From the NCBI RefSeq assembly GCF_000172795.2, contig NZ_CP020947.1, positions 375,001-439,000 of the forward strand: 64,000 nucleotides of DNA, read 5' to 3'. This document shows, one piece after another, positions 37,364-45,086 of the stretch (position 1 is its first letter; every line of letters begins with the position of its first letter). A program made the translations under genes and the position numbers. The stretch comes from Rhizobium sp. CIAT894. GTDB taxonomy: Bacteria; Pseudomonadota; Alphaproteobacteria; Rhizobiales; Rhizobiaceae. Below the pieces are notes generated by a model, which had not been told where the DNA came from, made no database searches, and was given only the letters and a program-made list of their open reading frames with translations.

Positions 37364-38161
37364 TTAGGCAATGTCGCGCCCGCGCAGGCGGCTGTTCAAC
37401 AGGTTACGGATGCGTGAGGCGATGGTCGCGCTCACCTCCTTGCGATTGGTGTCGGTGCGGTATTCCACCGCCTCGCCGAAGGAGACCTCGGCATCGATCG
37501 CGCCGCAGCGCACGATGTCGAGAAGGTGCGGCAGCAGCTCGATATCCCCAGGCCAGGCAGCGAGCGGCCGGTGATAGCGCCCCATGGCGATGCCGTGCAC
37601 CCTGGTATAGGCAATCGCCAGCGGCTGCACCACGACGGTTCCGGTCGGCGAATAAGGCACCGCCATCGCCGCGGCGCCGAACAGCGAGGACTTGACCTCC
37701 AGCAGCCGGTTGCCGTCCGAGGTCGTGCCTTCCGGAAAGAGCACGACGATCTCGCCATCGGCCATGCGCCCGGCGATCTCGTTGGCCTGATGACCGGTCC
37801 TGCGTTTCTCCTCGCGCACGACGAAGACGCTCTTCTGCAGCTTGGCAAGCGTGCCGAAGATCGGCCATTCGCTGACCTCGATCTTGGCGATGAAGGCGAC
37901 GTCGGCAACCGACGACATCACCATGATGTCAAGCCAGGACGAGTGGTTGGAACAGAGCATCAGCGGCCGGCGCTCTTCCGGCCTGCCGGTCACGCGGACG
38001 CGGATGCCGAGGCAATAACAGACGATACGGTGCCAGAGGCGTGGCAGCCTGCGCCGCAGCCGCCAGTCGAAACGAAGCGCCAGCACCTGCAGCGGCATGA
38101 GCACGATGCTGACGGCAAGGATGACGACCGCAGCAAGGGCAATGCGCAGCCAGGCGATCAA
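37364..38161 (-). CDS. plsC: PlsC, 1-acyl-sn-glycerol-3-phosphate acyltransferase
   Basis: This 265-residue membrane enzyme makes phosphatidic acid for phospholipid synthesis. The acyltransferase motifs are LCSNHSSWLDIMVM (NHxxxxD) and VLFPEGTTSDGNRL (FPEGT). One hydrophobic helix is at the N-terminus. Rhizobia often have two or more PlsC paralogues, so a specialised role is possible. It is preceded by mur and followed by miaB. Confidence 0.93.
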   Translation of the reverse strand: MIAWLRIALAAVVILAVSIVLMPLQVLALRFDWRLRRRLPRLWHRIVCYCLGIRVRVTGRPEERRPLMLCSNHSSWLDIMVMSSVADVAFIAKIEVSEWPIFGTLAKLQKSVFVVREEKRRTGHQANEIAGRMADGEIVVLFPEGTTSDGNRLLEVKSSLFGAAAMAVPYSPTGTVVVQPLAIAYTRVHGIAMGRYHRPLAAWPGDIELLPHLLDIVRCGAIDAEVSFGEAVEYRTDTNRKEVSATIASRIRNLLNSRLRGRDIA

Positions 38162-38188
38162 AGGCTGGTCTCCCGGGCGGCCATTGCT

Positions 38189-38617
38189 TCAGAGATCTTC
38201 CTTCTTCAGCGGGATGCCGTAAAGCTCCAGCCGGTGGTCGACCAGCTGGAAGCCGTGCTCGCGGGCGATGCGCTCCTGCAGCGCCTCGATCTCCGGCGAG
38301 CGGAATTCGATGACGGTGCCGGTCTTCAGGTCGATCAGGTGGTCGTGATGCTCTTCCGGCACCGTTTCGTAGCGAGAGCGCCCGTCGCGGAAATCGTGGC
38401 GGGCGATGATGCCGGCATCCTCGAACAGTTTCACGGTGCGGTAGACGGTGGAAATCGAGATCTTCGCATCGACCTTCACCGAGCGGCGGTAGAGTTCTTC
38501 GACGTCGGGATGGTCTTCCGAGCCTTCCAGGATGCGCGCGATCACACGGCGCTGCTCGGTCATGCGCATGCCGCGTTCGGTGCAAAGCTCCTCAAGGGTC
38601 TTGGCTACATCAGTCAT
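38189..38617 (-). CDS. mur: Fur-family metalloregulator, Mur-like
   Basis: This 142-residue regulator has the Fur fold: an N-terminal winged helix (TEQRRVIARILEGSEDHPDV and ISTVYRTVKLFEDAGII) and a C-terminal dimer domain with the metal site EEHHDHLIDLKTG. It lacks the CxxC pairs of structural-zinc Fur proteins; the only Cys is residue 12. In R. leguminosarum the protein at this kind of locus is Mur, which represses manganese uptake. The symbol follows that precedent; true iron-Fur function is the alternative. Confidence 0.85.
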   Translation of the reverse strand: MTDVAKTLEELCTERGMRMTEQRRVIARILEGSEDHPDVEELYRRSVKVDAKISISTVYRTVKLFEDAGIIARHDFRDGRSRYETVPEEHHDHLIDLKTGTVIEFRSPEIEALQERIAREHGFQLVDHRLELYGIPLKKEDL

Positions 38618-38700
38618 CGCCCGCCTTTAGAGATATTTCGTGTTTCGACAACGCCGCACGGCGCTTGCGCCGGCCTGCAGGTTGCCTCGCTGCAAGGCAA

Positions 38701-39201
38701 CTACCGAAGAACGCGCTTCATGACAAGCGCTGTGGAGAGGGCCCCGTTTTCCTGCTTGTAGTACCCCTTGCGTTCGCCGACCTTTTCAAAGCCGAGCTTG
38801 CGATAGAGGCCAAGGGCGGCCCTATTGCCGTCGTCGACTTCGAGAAACATGCTCTCGCCGCCGCGCGCGCGCGCTTCCCGCATCGCCGCCTGCATCAGCC
38901 GCCAGCCGAGGCCGGCGCGGGCCACCTTCGCCTGCACGGCGATCGTCAGAATCTCCGCCTCGCCGGCGACATGGCGGGCAAGGATAAACCCCGGAAGCGG
39001 CTTTTTCAGGATGGCATTGGTCTGGCGCGCGACGAAGCCGAACACCGTCTCCTGCGACAGCAGGCTGTGGAATTCGCCGTCGCCCCAGGGGCGCGCGAAG
39101 CGTTCGCCGTGCAGGACGGCGACATCGCGGCAATCCTCGCGCTCCATGGCGATGATCTCGAATTCCGGCTTCAGCGTTAGATAGGCTTCCAGCATGGTCA
39201 C
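38701..39201 (-). CDS. rimI: RimI-like ribosomal-protein-alanine N-acetyltransferase
   Basis: This 166-residue GNAT acetyltransferase carries acetyl-CoA binding region AVQAKVARAGLGWRLMQAAM and the FLEVDDGNRAALGLYRKLGF motif. RimI acetylates ribosomal protein S18. It overlaps tsaB by 4 bp, the conserved tsaB-rimI pair. Confidence 0.92.
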   Translation of the reverse strand: MTMLEAYLTLKPEFEIIAMEREDCRDVAVLHGERFARPWGDGEFHSLLSQETVFGFVARQTNAILKKPLPGFILARHVAGEAEILTIAVQAKVARAGLGWRLMQAAMREARARGGESMFLEVDDGNRAALGLYRKLGFEKVGERKGYYKQENGALSTALVMKRVLR

Positions 39202-39860
39202 ACTCGTCGGGCGATCGCATACCCGGCCTGCGGCTTGGCATCGGGTCCGCGCAGATAAAGGGGCTTCGGCTTTCCGGAATCGGGGGAGGCGGCAGCACCG
39301 AGGCGCGCCACGACGGAGATCGGGAAGTTGTTGGTGTGGTCGCCGCCGGCGTCGGGCCTCAGGAAAGGCGTTGCCGAACCGGTGATCTCGCCGTCGAAAC
39401 CGGCGGCAAAGGCCTGCGCTTGCGTCACGCTGAGCGCCCGCGGCGCATCGAGCGGCGCACCGTCGGCTGCAAAGGATTGAAGGTAGATTTCGTCGCGCTT
39501 GGCGTCCATGGCCGCGAGCACGGCGCGATGCGGCGTCTTTTCGCGCTGGGCCGATGCCATGACCGCGAGCGTGGTGACGCCGACGGCGGGCACATTGAGG
39601 GAAAGAGCAAAACCGCGGGCTGCGGCAACGCCGACGCGGATACCGGTAAACGACCCGGGGCCGATGGTGACCGCAAGCCGGTCGATGTGAGAAAGCGCCA
39701 ACCCGGCCTGATCCAGCGCCCGGTCGACGATACCGATCAGATGTTCAGCATGCCCCTTGCCGATCATGTCCGATGCCTCCCCCAGCATCGTATTCCTGCC
39801 GCTGTCATAAACGGCGGCAGCGCAATCCACACCTGCCGTGTCCAGCGCCAGAACGATCAT
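39198..39860 (-). CDS. tsaB: TsaB, tRNA threonylcarbamoyladenosine biosynthesis protein
   Basis: This 220-residue ASKHA-fold protein is the partner of TsaD in making t6A37 of ANN-decoding tRNAs. The N-terminal VLALDTAGVDCAAAVYD and the TIGPGSFTGIRVGVAAARGF motif are diagnostic. It is paired with rimI by a 4-bp overlap. It starts 87 bp after the nfuA-like gene. Confidence 0.94.
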   Translation of the reverse strand: MIVLALDTAGVDCAAAVYDSGRNTMLGEASDMIGKGHAEHLIGIVDRALDQAGLALSHIDRLAVTIGPGSFTGIRVGVAAARGFALSLNVPAVGVTTLAVMASAQREKTPHRAVLAAMDAKRDEIYLQSFAADGAPLDAPRALSVTQAQAFAAGFDGEITGSATPFLRPDAGGDHTNNFPISVVARLGAAASPDSGKPKPLYLRGPDAKPQAGYAIARRV

Positions 39861-39947
39861 GCCATCAATTTCCGAATAAACTCTTGTCGCCTCTTCATAA
39901 ATCCGCCTGGCCGAACGAGAGATGAACGGCCGGACGGATTCAGGAAT

Positions 39948-40514
39948 TTAAGCGGCAATCACTTCCTGCACTTCCGGCACGAAATGGCGCAGCAGGTTCT
40001 GAACGCCGTGCTTCAGCGTTGCCGTCGATGACGGGCAGCCGGCGCAGGAACCCTTCATGTTCAGATAGACCTTACCGTCCTTGAAACCGCGGAAGGTGAT
40101 GTCGCCGCCGTCCTGGGCAACGGCGGGGCGCACGCGGGTCTCCAGCAGCTCTTTAATGGTCAGCACGATCGATTCATCGCCTTCGTCGAAGAACTCGTCG
40201 CCGGCATCGGCGTCTTCGGAAAGGATGGAGGCATCGCCCATCACAGGCTTGCCGGACATGAAATGCTCCATGATCGAGCCAAGGATAGCCGGCTTAAGAT
40301 GCTGCCATTCGGCATTGTCCTTGGAGACGGAAATGAAATCATAGCCGAAATAGACGCCGGTGACGCCCGGGATTTCGAACAGGCGGGCAGCCAGCGGCGA
40401 AGCCTCAGCCTCCTCGGCGCTGCGGAATTCGGCCGTGCCGTTTTCCATCACGACCTTGCCCGGCAGGAACTTCTGCGTGGCGGGGTTCGGCGTGGCTTCG
40501 GTCTGAATGAACAT
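39948..40514 (-). CDS. NifU-like/NfuA Fe-S scaffold protein
   Basis: This 188-residue protein has an N-terminal Nfu domain (MFIQTEATPNPATQKFLPG) and a C-terminal NifU-like domain with the CxxC cluster site GSCAGCPSSTATLKHGVQ. It carries and hands over Fe-S clusters. The start at 40514 has GGAGAAGCAG directly before it; a frame four codons longer exists. No nif genes are nearby, so this is the housekeeping form. Confidence 0.93.
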   Translation of the reverse strand: MFIQTEATPNPATQKFLPGKVVMENGTAEFRSAEEAEASPLAARLFEIPGVTGVYFGYDFISVSKDNAEWQHLKPAILGSIMEHFMSGKPVMGDASILSEDADAGDEFFDEGDESIVLTIKELLETRVRPAVAQDGGDITFRGFKDGKVYLNMKGSCAGCPSSTATLKHGVQNLLRHFVPEVQEVIAA

Positions 40515-40620
40515 CTGCTTCTCCATGCGGCAGGCACAGGACCTCGGCCGTCTTTAGAATTCTTCAAAAGAAGATAAGCCCATTGCCGGTTCCATTCAAG
40601 AGATTTTTACTCAAGAATGA

Positions 40621-41112
40621 TCAGCAGAGGGCGTCGATTTCCTCGTTGGTCAAAGTATCCGGCAGCACGGTGACCGGGATCGGAAATGCCGCGGCGCGGC
40701 CGGCGATCGACGAGACCAGCGGTCCCGGACCTTCCTTCGCCGAACCGGCGGCCAGCACCAGGATCGCCACATCGCGGTCGTCCTCGATCACTGCGTTGAT
40801 CTGTTCGGCCGCACCACCTTCGCGGATGACGATCTCCGGCTCGATGCCGATCGTCTCGCGCACGATCTGGGCGATCTTGGCAACGACCGCCTCTGCCTCC
40901 TCACGCGCCTCGGCCCGCATGATCGCCTCGACGCCGAGCCATTGCTGGAAATCCCCGTCGGGGATGACGTAGAGCAGCACCAGCCCGCCATTGGAATTCT
41001 TAGCGCGCCGGCCGGCATAATGAACGGCGCGCTGGCATTCCGGTGTCCCGTCGATTACCGCCATGAATTTGCGGCGATGACCTTCGAGCCGTGAGAGTCG
41101 TTTCGATACCAT
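40621..41112 (-). CDS. Universal stress protein (UspA family)
   Basis: This 163-residue single Usp domain starts FMAVIDGTPECQRAVHYAGRRAK. The ATP-binding glycine motif typical of the second half (GxxGS) is not clean here (VLAAGSAKEGPGPLVS), so nucleotide binding is uncertain. It lies between nfuA-like and trpS on the same strand with RIME-like hairpins upstream. Confidence 0.85.
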   Translation of the reverse strand: MVSKRLSRLEGHRRKFMAVIDGTPECQRAVHYAGRRAKNSNGGLVLLYVIPDGDFQQWLGVEAIMRAEAREEAEAVVAKIAQIVRETIGIEPEIVIREGGAAEQINAVIEDDRDVAILVLAAGSAKEGPGPLVSSIAGRAAAFPIPVTVLPDTLTNEEIDALC

Positions 41113-41158
41113 GGTGCGGACTCTGACACCCGAAGCGGAGAATTTGCAAGCCCAGTTT

Positions 41159-41216
41159 TTCCTCTTCTCCTCCCGGGAGAAGTTCCCTCTTCTCCCCGGC
41201 CGGGGAGAAGAAGAGA
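41159..41216. repeat. Palindromic RIME-like fragment between usp and trpS
   Basis: It contains a perfect 22-bp palindrome, CTTCTCCCCGG plus its complement (41189-41210), and a second CTTCTC...GAGAAG dyad just before. The motif is the same CTTCTCCCC...GGGGAGAAG seen in the larger repeats at 28504 and 7081. It follows the trpS stop on the minus strand and may act as a transcript-end hairpin. Confidence 0.75.
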
Positions 41217-41222
41217 TCTACC

Positions 41223-42287
41223 TCAATAGAGGAAGCCGATGACGTCGCGCACTTGCCTCATCGTCACCTCGGCGCGTGCTCTCGCACGTTCGCCGCCCTT
41301 GCGCAGGATGGCGTCGATATGGCTGGTATCGTCCATCAGCCGGCGCATTTCGCCGGTGATCGGCGCCAGCACGTGGATGGCGAGGTCGACCAGCGCCGGC
41401 TTGAAGACGGAGAACTGCTGGCCGCCGAATTCGGCAAGCACGTCGGCCTTCGATTTGTCGGCCAGTGCCGCATAGATCGCCACCAGATTTTCGGCTTCCG
41501 GCCGGCCCTGCAGCCCGTCGATCTCGCTCGGCAAACCGTCCGGATCGGTCTTGGCCTTGCGGATCTTCTTCGAGATCGCGTCCTCGTCGTCCATCAGGTT
41601 GATGCGCGACAGGTCGGAGGGATCGGATTTCGACATTTTTTTGGTGCCGTCGCGCAGCGACATGACGCGCGGCGCCGGTCCGCCGATCAGCGGCTCGACC
41701 ATCGGGAAATAGGCATGCACCGGCTCGTTGCCGACGGTGATGTCGACGCCGTAATCGGTCCTGCCGATATGCTCGGCATAATCGAGGTTGAACTTCATCG
41801 CGATGTCGCGGGCAAGCTCCAGATGCTGCTTCTGGTCCTCACCGACCGGCACATGGGTGGCGCGATAGACGAGAATGTCGGCGGCCATCAGGCTCGGATA
41901 GGCGTAGAGGCCGAGCGAGGCCTGCTCGCGGTCCTTGCCGGCCTTGTCCTTGAACTGCGTCATGCGGTTCATCCAGCCGATGCGGGCGACGCAGTTGAAG
42001 ATCCAGGCAAGTTCGGCATGCTGCGGCACGGCCGACTGGTTGAAGACGATATGCTTTTCCGGATCGATGCCGGCGGCGATGAAGGCGGCGGCGATCGAGC
42101 GCGTCTGGCTCGGCATGTCCTCATGCACGAGCTGGGCGGTGAGCGCATGCATGTCGACGACGCAGTAGATGCAGTCATTGCCCTCCTGCAGCGCCACGAA
42201 GCGGCGGATCGCGCCGAGATAATTGCCGAGATGCAGATTGCCGGTCGGCTGCACGCCGGAGAATACGAGTTTCTTGAATTCGCTCAT
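41223..42287 (-). CDS. trpS: TrpS, tryptophanyl-tRNA synthetase
   Basis: This 354-residue class I synthetase has the HIGH-like [17 protein letters not shown] and the KMSKS loop [12 protein letters not shown]. The length and the [16 protein letters not shown] block are standard for bacterial TrpS. It follows murJ and a VOC gene on the same strand, as in related rhizobia. Confidence 0.97.
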   Translation of the reverse strand: MSEFKKLVFSGVQPTGNLHLGNYLGAIRRFVALQEGNDCIYCVVDMHALTAQLVHEDMPSQTRSIAAAFIAAGIDPEKHIVFNQSAVPQHAELAWIFNCVARIGWMNRMTQFKDKAGKDREQASLGLYAYPSLMAADILVYRATHVPVGEDQKQHLELARDIAMKFNLDYAEHIGRTDYGVDITVGNEPVHAYFPMVEPLIGGPAPRVMSLRDGTKKMSKSDPSDLSRINLMDDEDAISKKIRKAKTDPDGLPSEIDGLQGRPEAENLVAIYAALADKSKADVLAEFGGQQFSVFKPALVDLAIHVLAPITGEMRRLMDDTSHIDAILRKGGERARARAEVTMRQVRDVIGFLY

Positions 42288-42408
42288 GTCGTCCTCAATA
42301 GGCTGGTGGAGGGCCCACAGCTTTGGTTTGCTGCATGGCAGCAGGGCTTTTCGCCGATGTTGTCAACGCGGCGGCTTATGCACGGGCAATCGGTTGCAAT
42401 CAAGGGGT

Positions 42409-42807
42409 TCAGGCTGCGGCATGCTGGATCAGGTCGAAGCTGTTGCCGTAGGGATCGGCAAAGACTGCGACCGTGCCGTAAACCTCATGCCTGGGCTGCT
42501 CCAGAAAGCGCACGCCGGCGGCGAGCATTGCGGCATGGTCGCGGGCAAAATCGTCGGTCTTCAGGAAGAAGCCGACACGGCCGCCGGTCTGGTTGCCGAT
42601 CGCCGCCCGCTGCGCCTCGTTTGTCGCCTGCGCCAGCAGAAAGGCGGCGCCCTCTCCACCTTTGGGCCTCACCACCACCCAGCGCTTGCCCTCCGGTTGT
42701 TTCTCGTCCTGCAGGCAATCGAAACCGAGGTCACCGCAATAGAACGCCTTGGCGCGGTCGTAGTCGTCGACGACGAGGGTGACGAGGAAAAGCGACTGGA
42801 TCGTCAT
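42409..42807 (-). CDS. VOC-family protein
   Basis: This 132-residue single-unit glyoxalase/bleomycin-resistance-like protein has the start IQSLFLVTLVVDDYDRAKAFY and the ending VFADPYGNSFDLIQ. Substrate unknown. The start at 42807 has a GGAG ribosome site; the open frame upstream reads into the palindromic region. It precedes trpS by 121 bp in the same direction. Confidence 0.85.
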   Translation of the reverse strand: MTIQSLFLVTLVVDDYDRAKAFYCGDLGFDCLQDEKQPEGKRWVVVRPKGGEGAAFLLAQATNEAQRAAIGNQTGGRVGFFLKTDDFARDHAAMLAAGVRFLEQPRHEVYGTVAVFADPYGNSFDLIQHAAA

Positions 42808-42909
42808 GGGCGGCTCCGGGCTGACATGGGTTTTCTTGCGGAGCTTGGCAGAAAAGGCAACGAAAATCGTGGTGCGGGCAGTTGACAATATTCCTCGGTA
42901 ACGTTGCTG

Positions 42910-43085
42910 CCCCTCACCAACAAAATCTAAGACTTAGCCTTCGGCTAAGATCTTGATTTTGTATCCTCTCCGACAAGGGGAGAGGTATCAGGAGGCGAGC
43001 GCCGCGCCCTTCCTCTCCCTTGTGGGAGAGGAAGCAATTTCAACATCTTAGCTTTAGCTAAGTGTTAGAAATTGCAGGTGAGGGG
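42910..43085. repeat. 176-bp inverted-repeat element upstream of a DUF559 gene
   Basis: The left end (CCCCTCACC...ACAAGGGGAGAGG) and right end (CCTCTCCC...GGTGAGGGG) are about 75 percent complementary over some 75 bp. Each arm contains its own small hairpins (CTTAGCCTTCGGCTAAG; CTTAGCTTTAGCTAAG). It resembles a nonautonomous palindromic element such as a MITE or RIME. It ends 40 bp before the DUF559 start. Confidence 0.7.
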
Positions 43086-43124
43086 ATCATACCCTATCGT
43101 CGGGCGCGTTGCAGGAGGGAAGCC

Positions 43125-43481
43125 ATGCGCGACATACCGCCGCCGATCAACCGAAGCCGTGCCAAGGCGATGCGGAAGGATTCTACACGGGCGGAAAACA
43201 TGTTGTGGCAGGTCATTCGCGATCGGAAACTCGAAGGCTTCAAGTTCAGGCGACAGGTGCCGCTGGGGCACTACATTCTCGACTTTGTTTGCTTCGAAAC
43301 TAAAATCATCATCGAAGTCGATGGTTGGCAGCACGCCGAGAGCGCCGCTGATCATGTCCGCGACGATCATTTCAGGGCCGAAGGCTTTCGCATCCTTCGC
43401 TTTTGGAACGATGAAGTCGAAAACAGCCTCGATTTCGTCTGCACTTCCATCCTGACGCACCTTCGAAATCGAGGCGAATAG
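43125..43481 (+). CDS. DUF559 endonuclease-fold protein
   Basis: This 118-residue protein of the DUF559 group has a Vsr-like PD-(D/E)xK fold. It shows LWQVIRDRKLEGFKFRRQVPLG, the acidic strand YILDFVCFETKIIIEVDG and the ending FRILRFWNDEV. The function is unknown; relatives occur as orphan genes near repeats. The start at 43125 has an AGGAGGGA site. It is the only plus-strand gene in a long minus-strand run and its stop almost touches murJ, so it looks like an inserted gene. Confidence 0.8.
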   Translation: MRDIPPPINRSRAKAMRKDSTRAENMLWQVIRDRKLEGFKFRRQVPLGHYILDFVCFETKIIIEVDGWQHAESAADHVRDDHFRAEGFRILRFWNDEVENSLDFVCTSILTHLRNRGE

Positions 43482-43483
43482 CC

Positions 43484-45061
43484 TCACCCTTCCGTCTTCA
43501 CCGGCTTGCGATTGAGATTGCGCCTTATCATGCCGAGATCCGCCCCGCCGATCAGGAAGGCGGCGGCGAAATAGATCAGCATGGAAATCGCAATCAGCAG
43601 CCCGAGCGTTCCGATCTTGGTCAGAAGCGGCGCGCCGGAAGCAAGCCACGGCGCAAAATACTGCTTGAGGAAGACGATGGCCGCGCCCATCACCGCCGCG
43701 GCGACGATCAGCAGAGCGGCGCGCTTTGCCAGCGCCCATTCCCATGTCAGGTGGCCGCGGCGCAAAAGCGTGGTGAACAGCAGCACGGTGCTGATCCAGC
43801 CGGCGGTGGCTTCGGCAACGGCGATGCCGGGCGCGCCCATATAGGGAAAAAGGGTGAGCGCCGTGGCGCAGTTGGTCGCCACCGCGATCGCCGAAAAACG
43901 CATCGGCGTCTTGGTGTCCTCGCGGGCGTAGAAGCCCGGCTGCAGCGCCTTGATCAGCACGAAGGCCGGCAGGCCGATGCCGTAGATCGCCAGGATCGCG
44001 CCGACGACGGCGGTGTTTTCCTGATGGAAGGCGCCGCGCTCGTAGAGCACGCGGATGATCTCGTCCGACAGGATCCACAGCGCGAAGGCGGCGGGGATGG
44101 TCAGGAACAGCACGAATTCGATCGAGCGGTTCTGCAGGTTTCCGGCCTCGCGCAGGTTGCCGCCCTTCAGCGCCCGGGCAAGCTCCGGCAGCAGCACCAC
44201 GCCGACGGCCACACCGACGACGCCGAGCGGCAGCTGGTAGATGCGGTCGGCATATTGCAGCGCTGCGATGGCGCCGTCGCGGGAGGAGGCGATCGCCTGG
44301 CCGATCAGCTGGTTGATCTGGGTGATGCCGCCGGTCACCGCGGCCGGCACCGCCAGGATCAGCAGCCGCTTGACGTTCGGGGTCATCTTCGGGAAACGGA
44401 AACCGATGCTCATGCCGGCGGCAAGCACGCCGATATAGACGACGGCGAGCTGCAGCACGCCGGCGGCAAGAACGCCCCAGGAGAGATACCAGGCGGTCGT
44501 CAGCGGATCGGCGCCGGTATAGAGCGCATAAAACAGCGCCCCGATCATCACCACGTTCAGGAAAACAGGCGCGATGGCCGCGGCGAAGAAATGATGCAGC
44601 GAATTCAGCATGCCGCTCATCATCGCCGTCAGCGACATGCACATCAGATAGGGAAACATCACCGCCGCCATGCGGATGGTGATCGAGAATTTCTCCGGAT
44701 CGTCGGCAAAGCCAGGCGCGATGACGAAGCGCACCAGGAGCGGCATGGCAAGCTCCATCACGATGGTGATGAGCAGCAGCACCGAAAACAGGACGCCGAA
44801 GACTTCTTCCGAAAAGCGCTTGGCGCCATCCGTGCCGTTCGCCTCGATCTCCTTGGCAAAGAGCGGCACGAAGGCGGCGTTGAAGGCGCCCTCGGCAAAC
44901 AGCCGGCGGAAGAGGTTCGGAAAGCGGAAGGCGGCGTAGAAAACGTCGGCCATCGGCCCGGTGCCGAGTGCGGCCGCCATCAGCGTTTCGCGGGCGAAGC
45001 CGAAGAGACGGCTGCCGAGGGTGGCGCCGCCGACGGTGGCGAATTTCTTGACGAGGCTCAT
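43484..45061 (-). CDS. murJ: MurJ (MviN), lipid II flippase
   Basis: This 525-residue polytopic membrane protein has about 14 helices and flips lipid II for peptidoglycan synthesis. The N-terminal SLVKKFATVGGATLGSRLFG and FFRRLFAEGAFNAAFVPLF-type regions are family marks. The start at 45061 is taken over a longer frame that runs into glnD. It follows glnD by 25 bp, a conserved order. Confidence 0.95.
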   Translation of the reverse strand: MSLVKKFATVGGATLGSRLFGFARETLMAAALGTGPMADVFYAAFRFPNLFRRLFAEGAFNAAFVPLFAKEIEANGTDGAKRFSEEVFGVLFSVLLLITIVMELAMPLLVRFVIAPGFADDPEKFSITIRMAAVMFPYLMCMSLTAMMSGMLNSLHHFFAAAIAPVFLNVVMIGALFYALYTGADPLTTAWYLSWGVLAAGVLQLAVVYIGVLAAGMSIGFRFPKMTPNVKRLLILAVPAAVTGGITQINQLIGQAIASSRDGAIAALQYADRIYQLPLGVVGVAVGVVLLPELARALKGGNLREAGNLQNRSIEFVLFLTIPAAFALWILSDEIIRVLYERGAFHQENTAVVGAILAIYGIGLPAFVLIKALQPGFYAREDTKTPMRFSAIAVATNCATALTLFPYMGAPGIAVAEATAGWISTVLLFTTLLRRGHLTWEWALAKRAALLIVAAAVMGAAIVFLKQYFAPWLASGAPLLTKIGTLGLLIAISMLIYFAAAFLIGGADLGMIRRNLNRKPVKTEG

Positions 45062-45086
45062 GCGGATCGGCTCATGCGTGTGGGGC

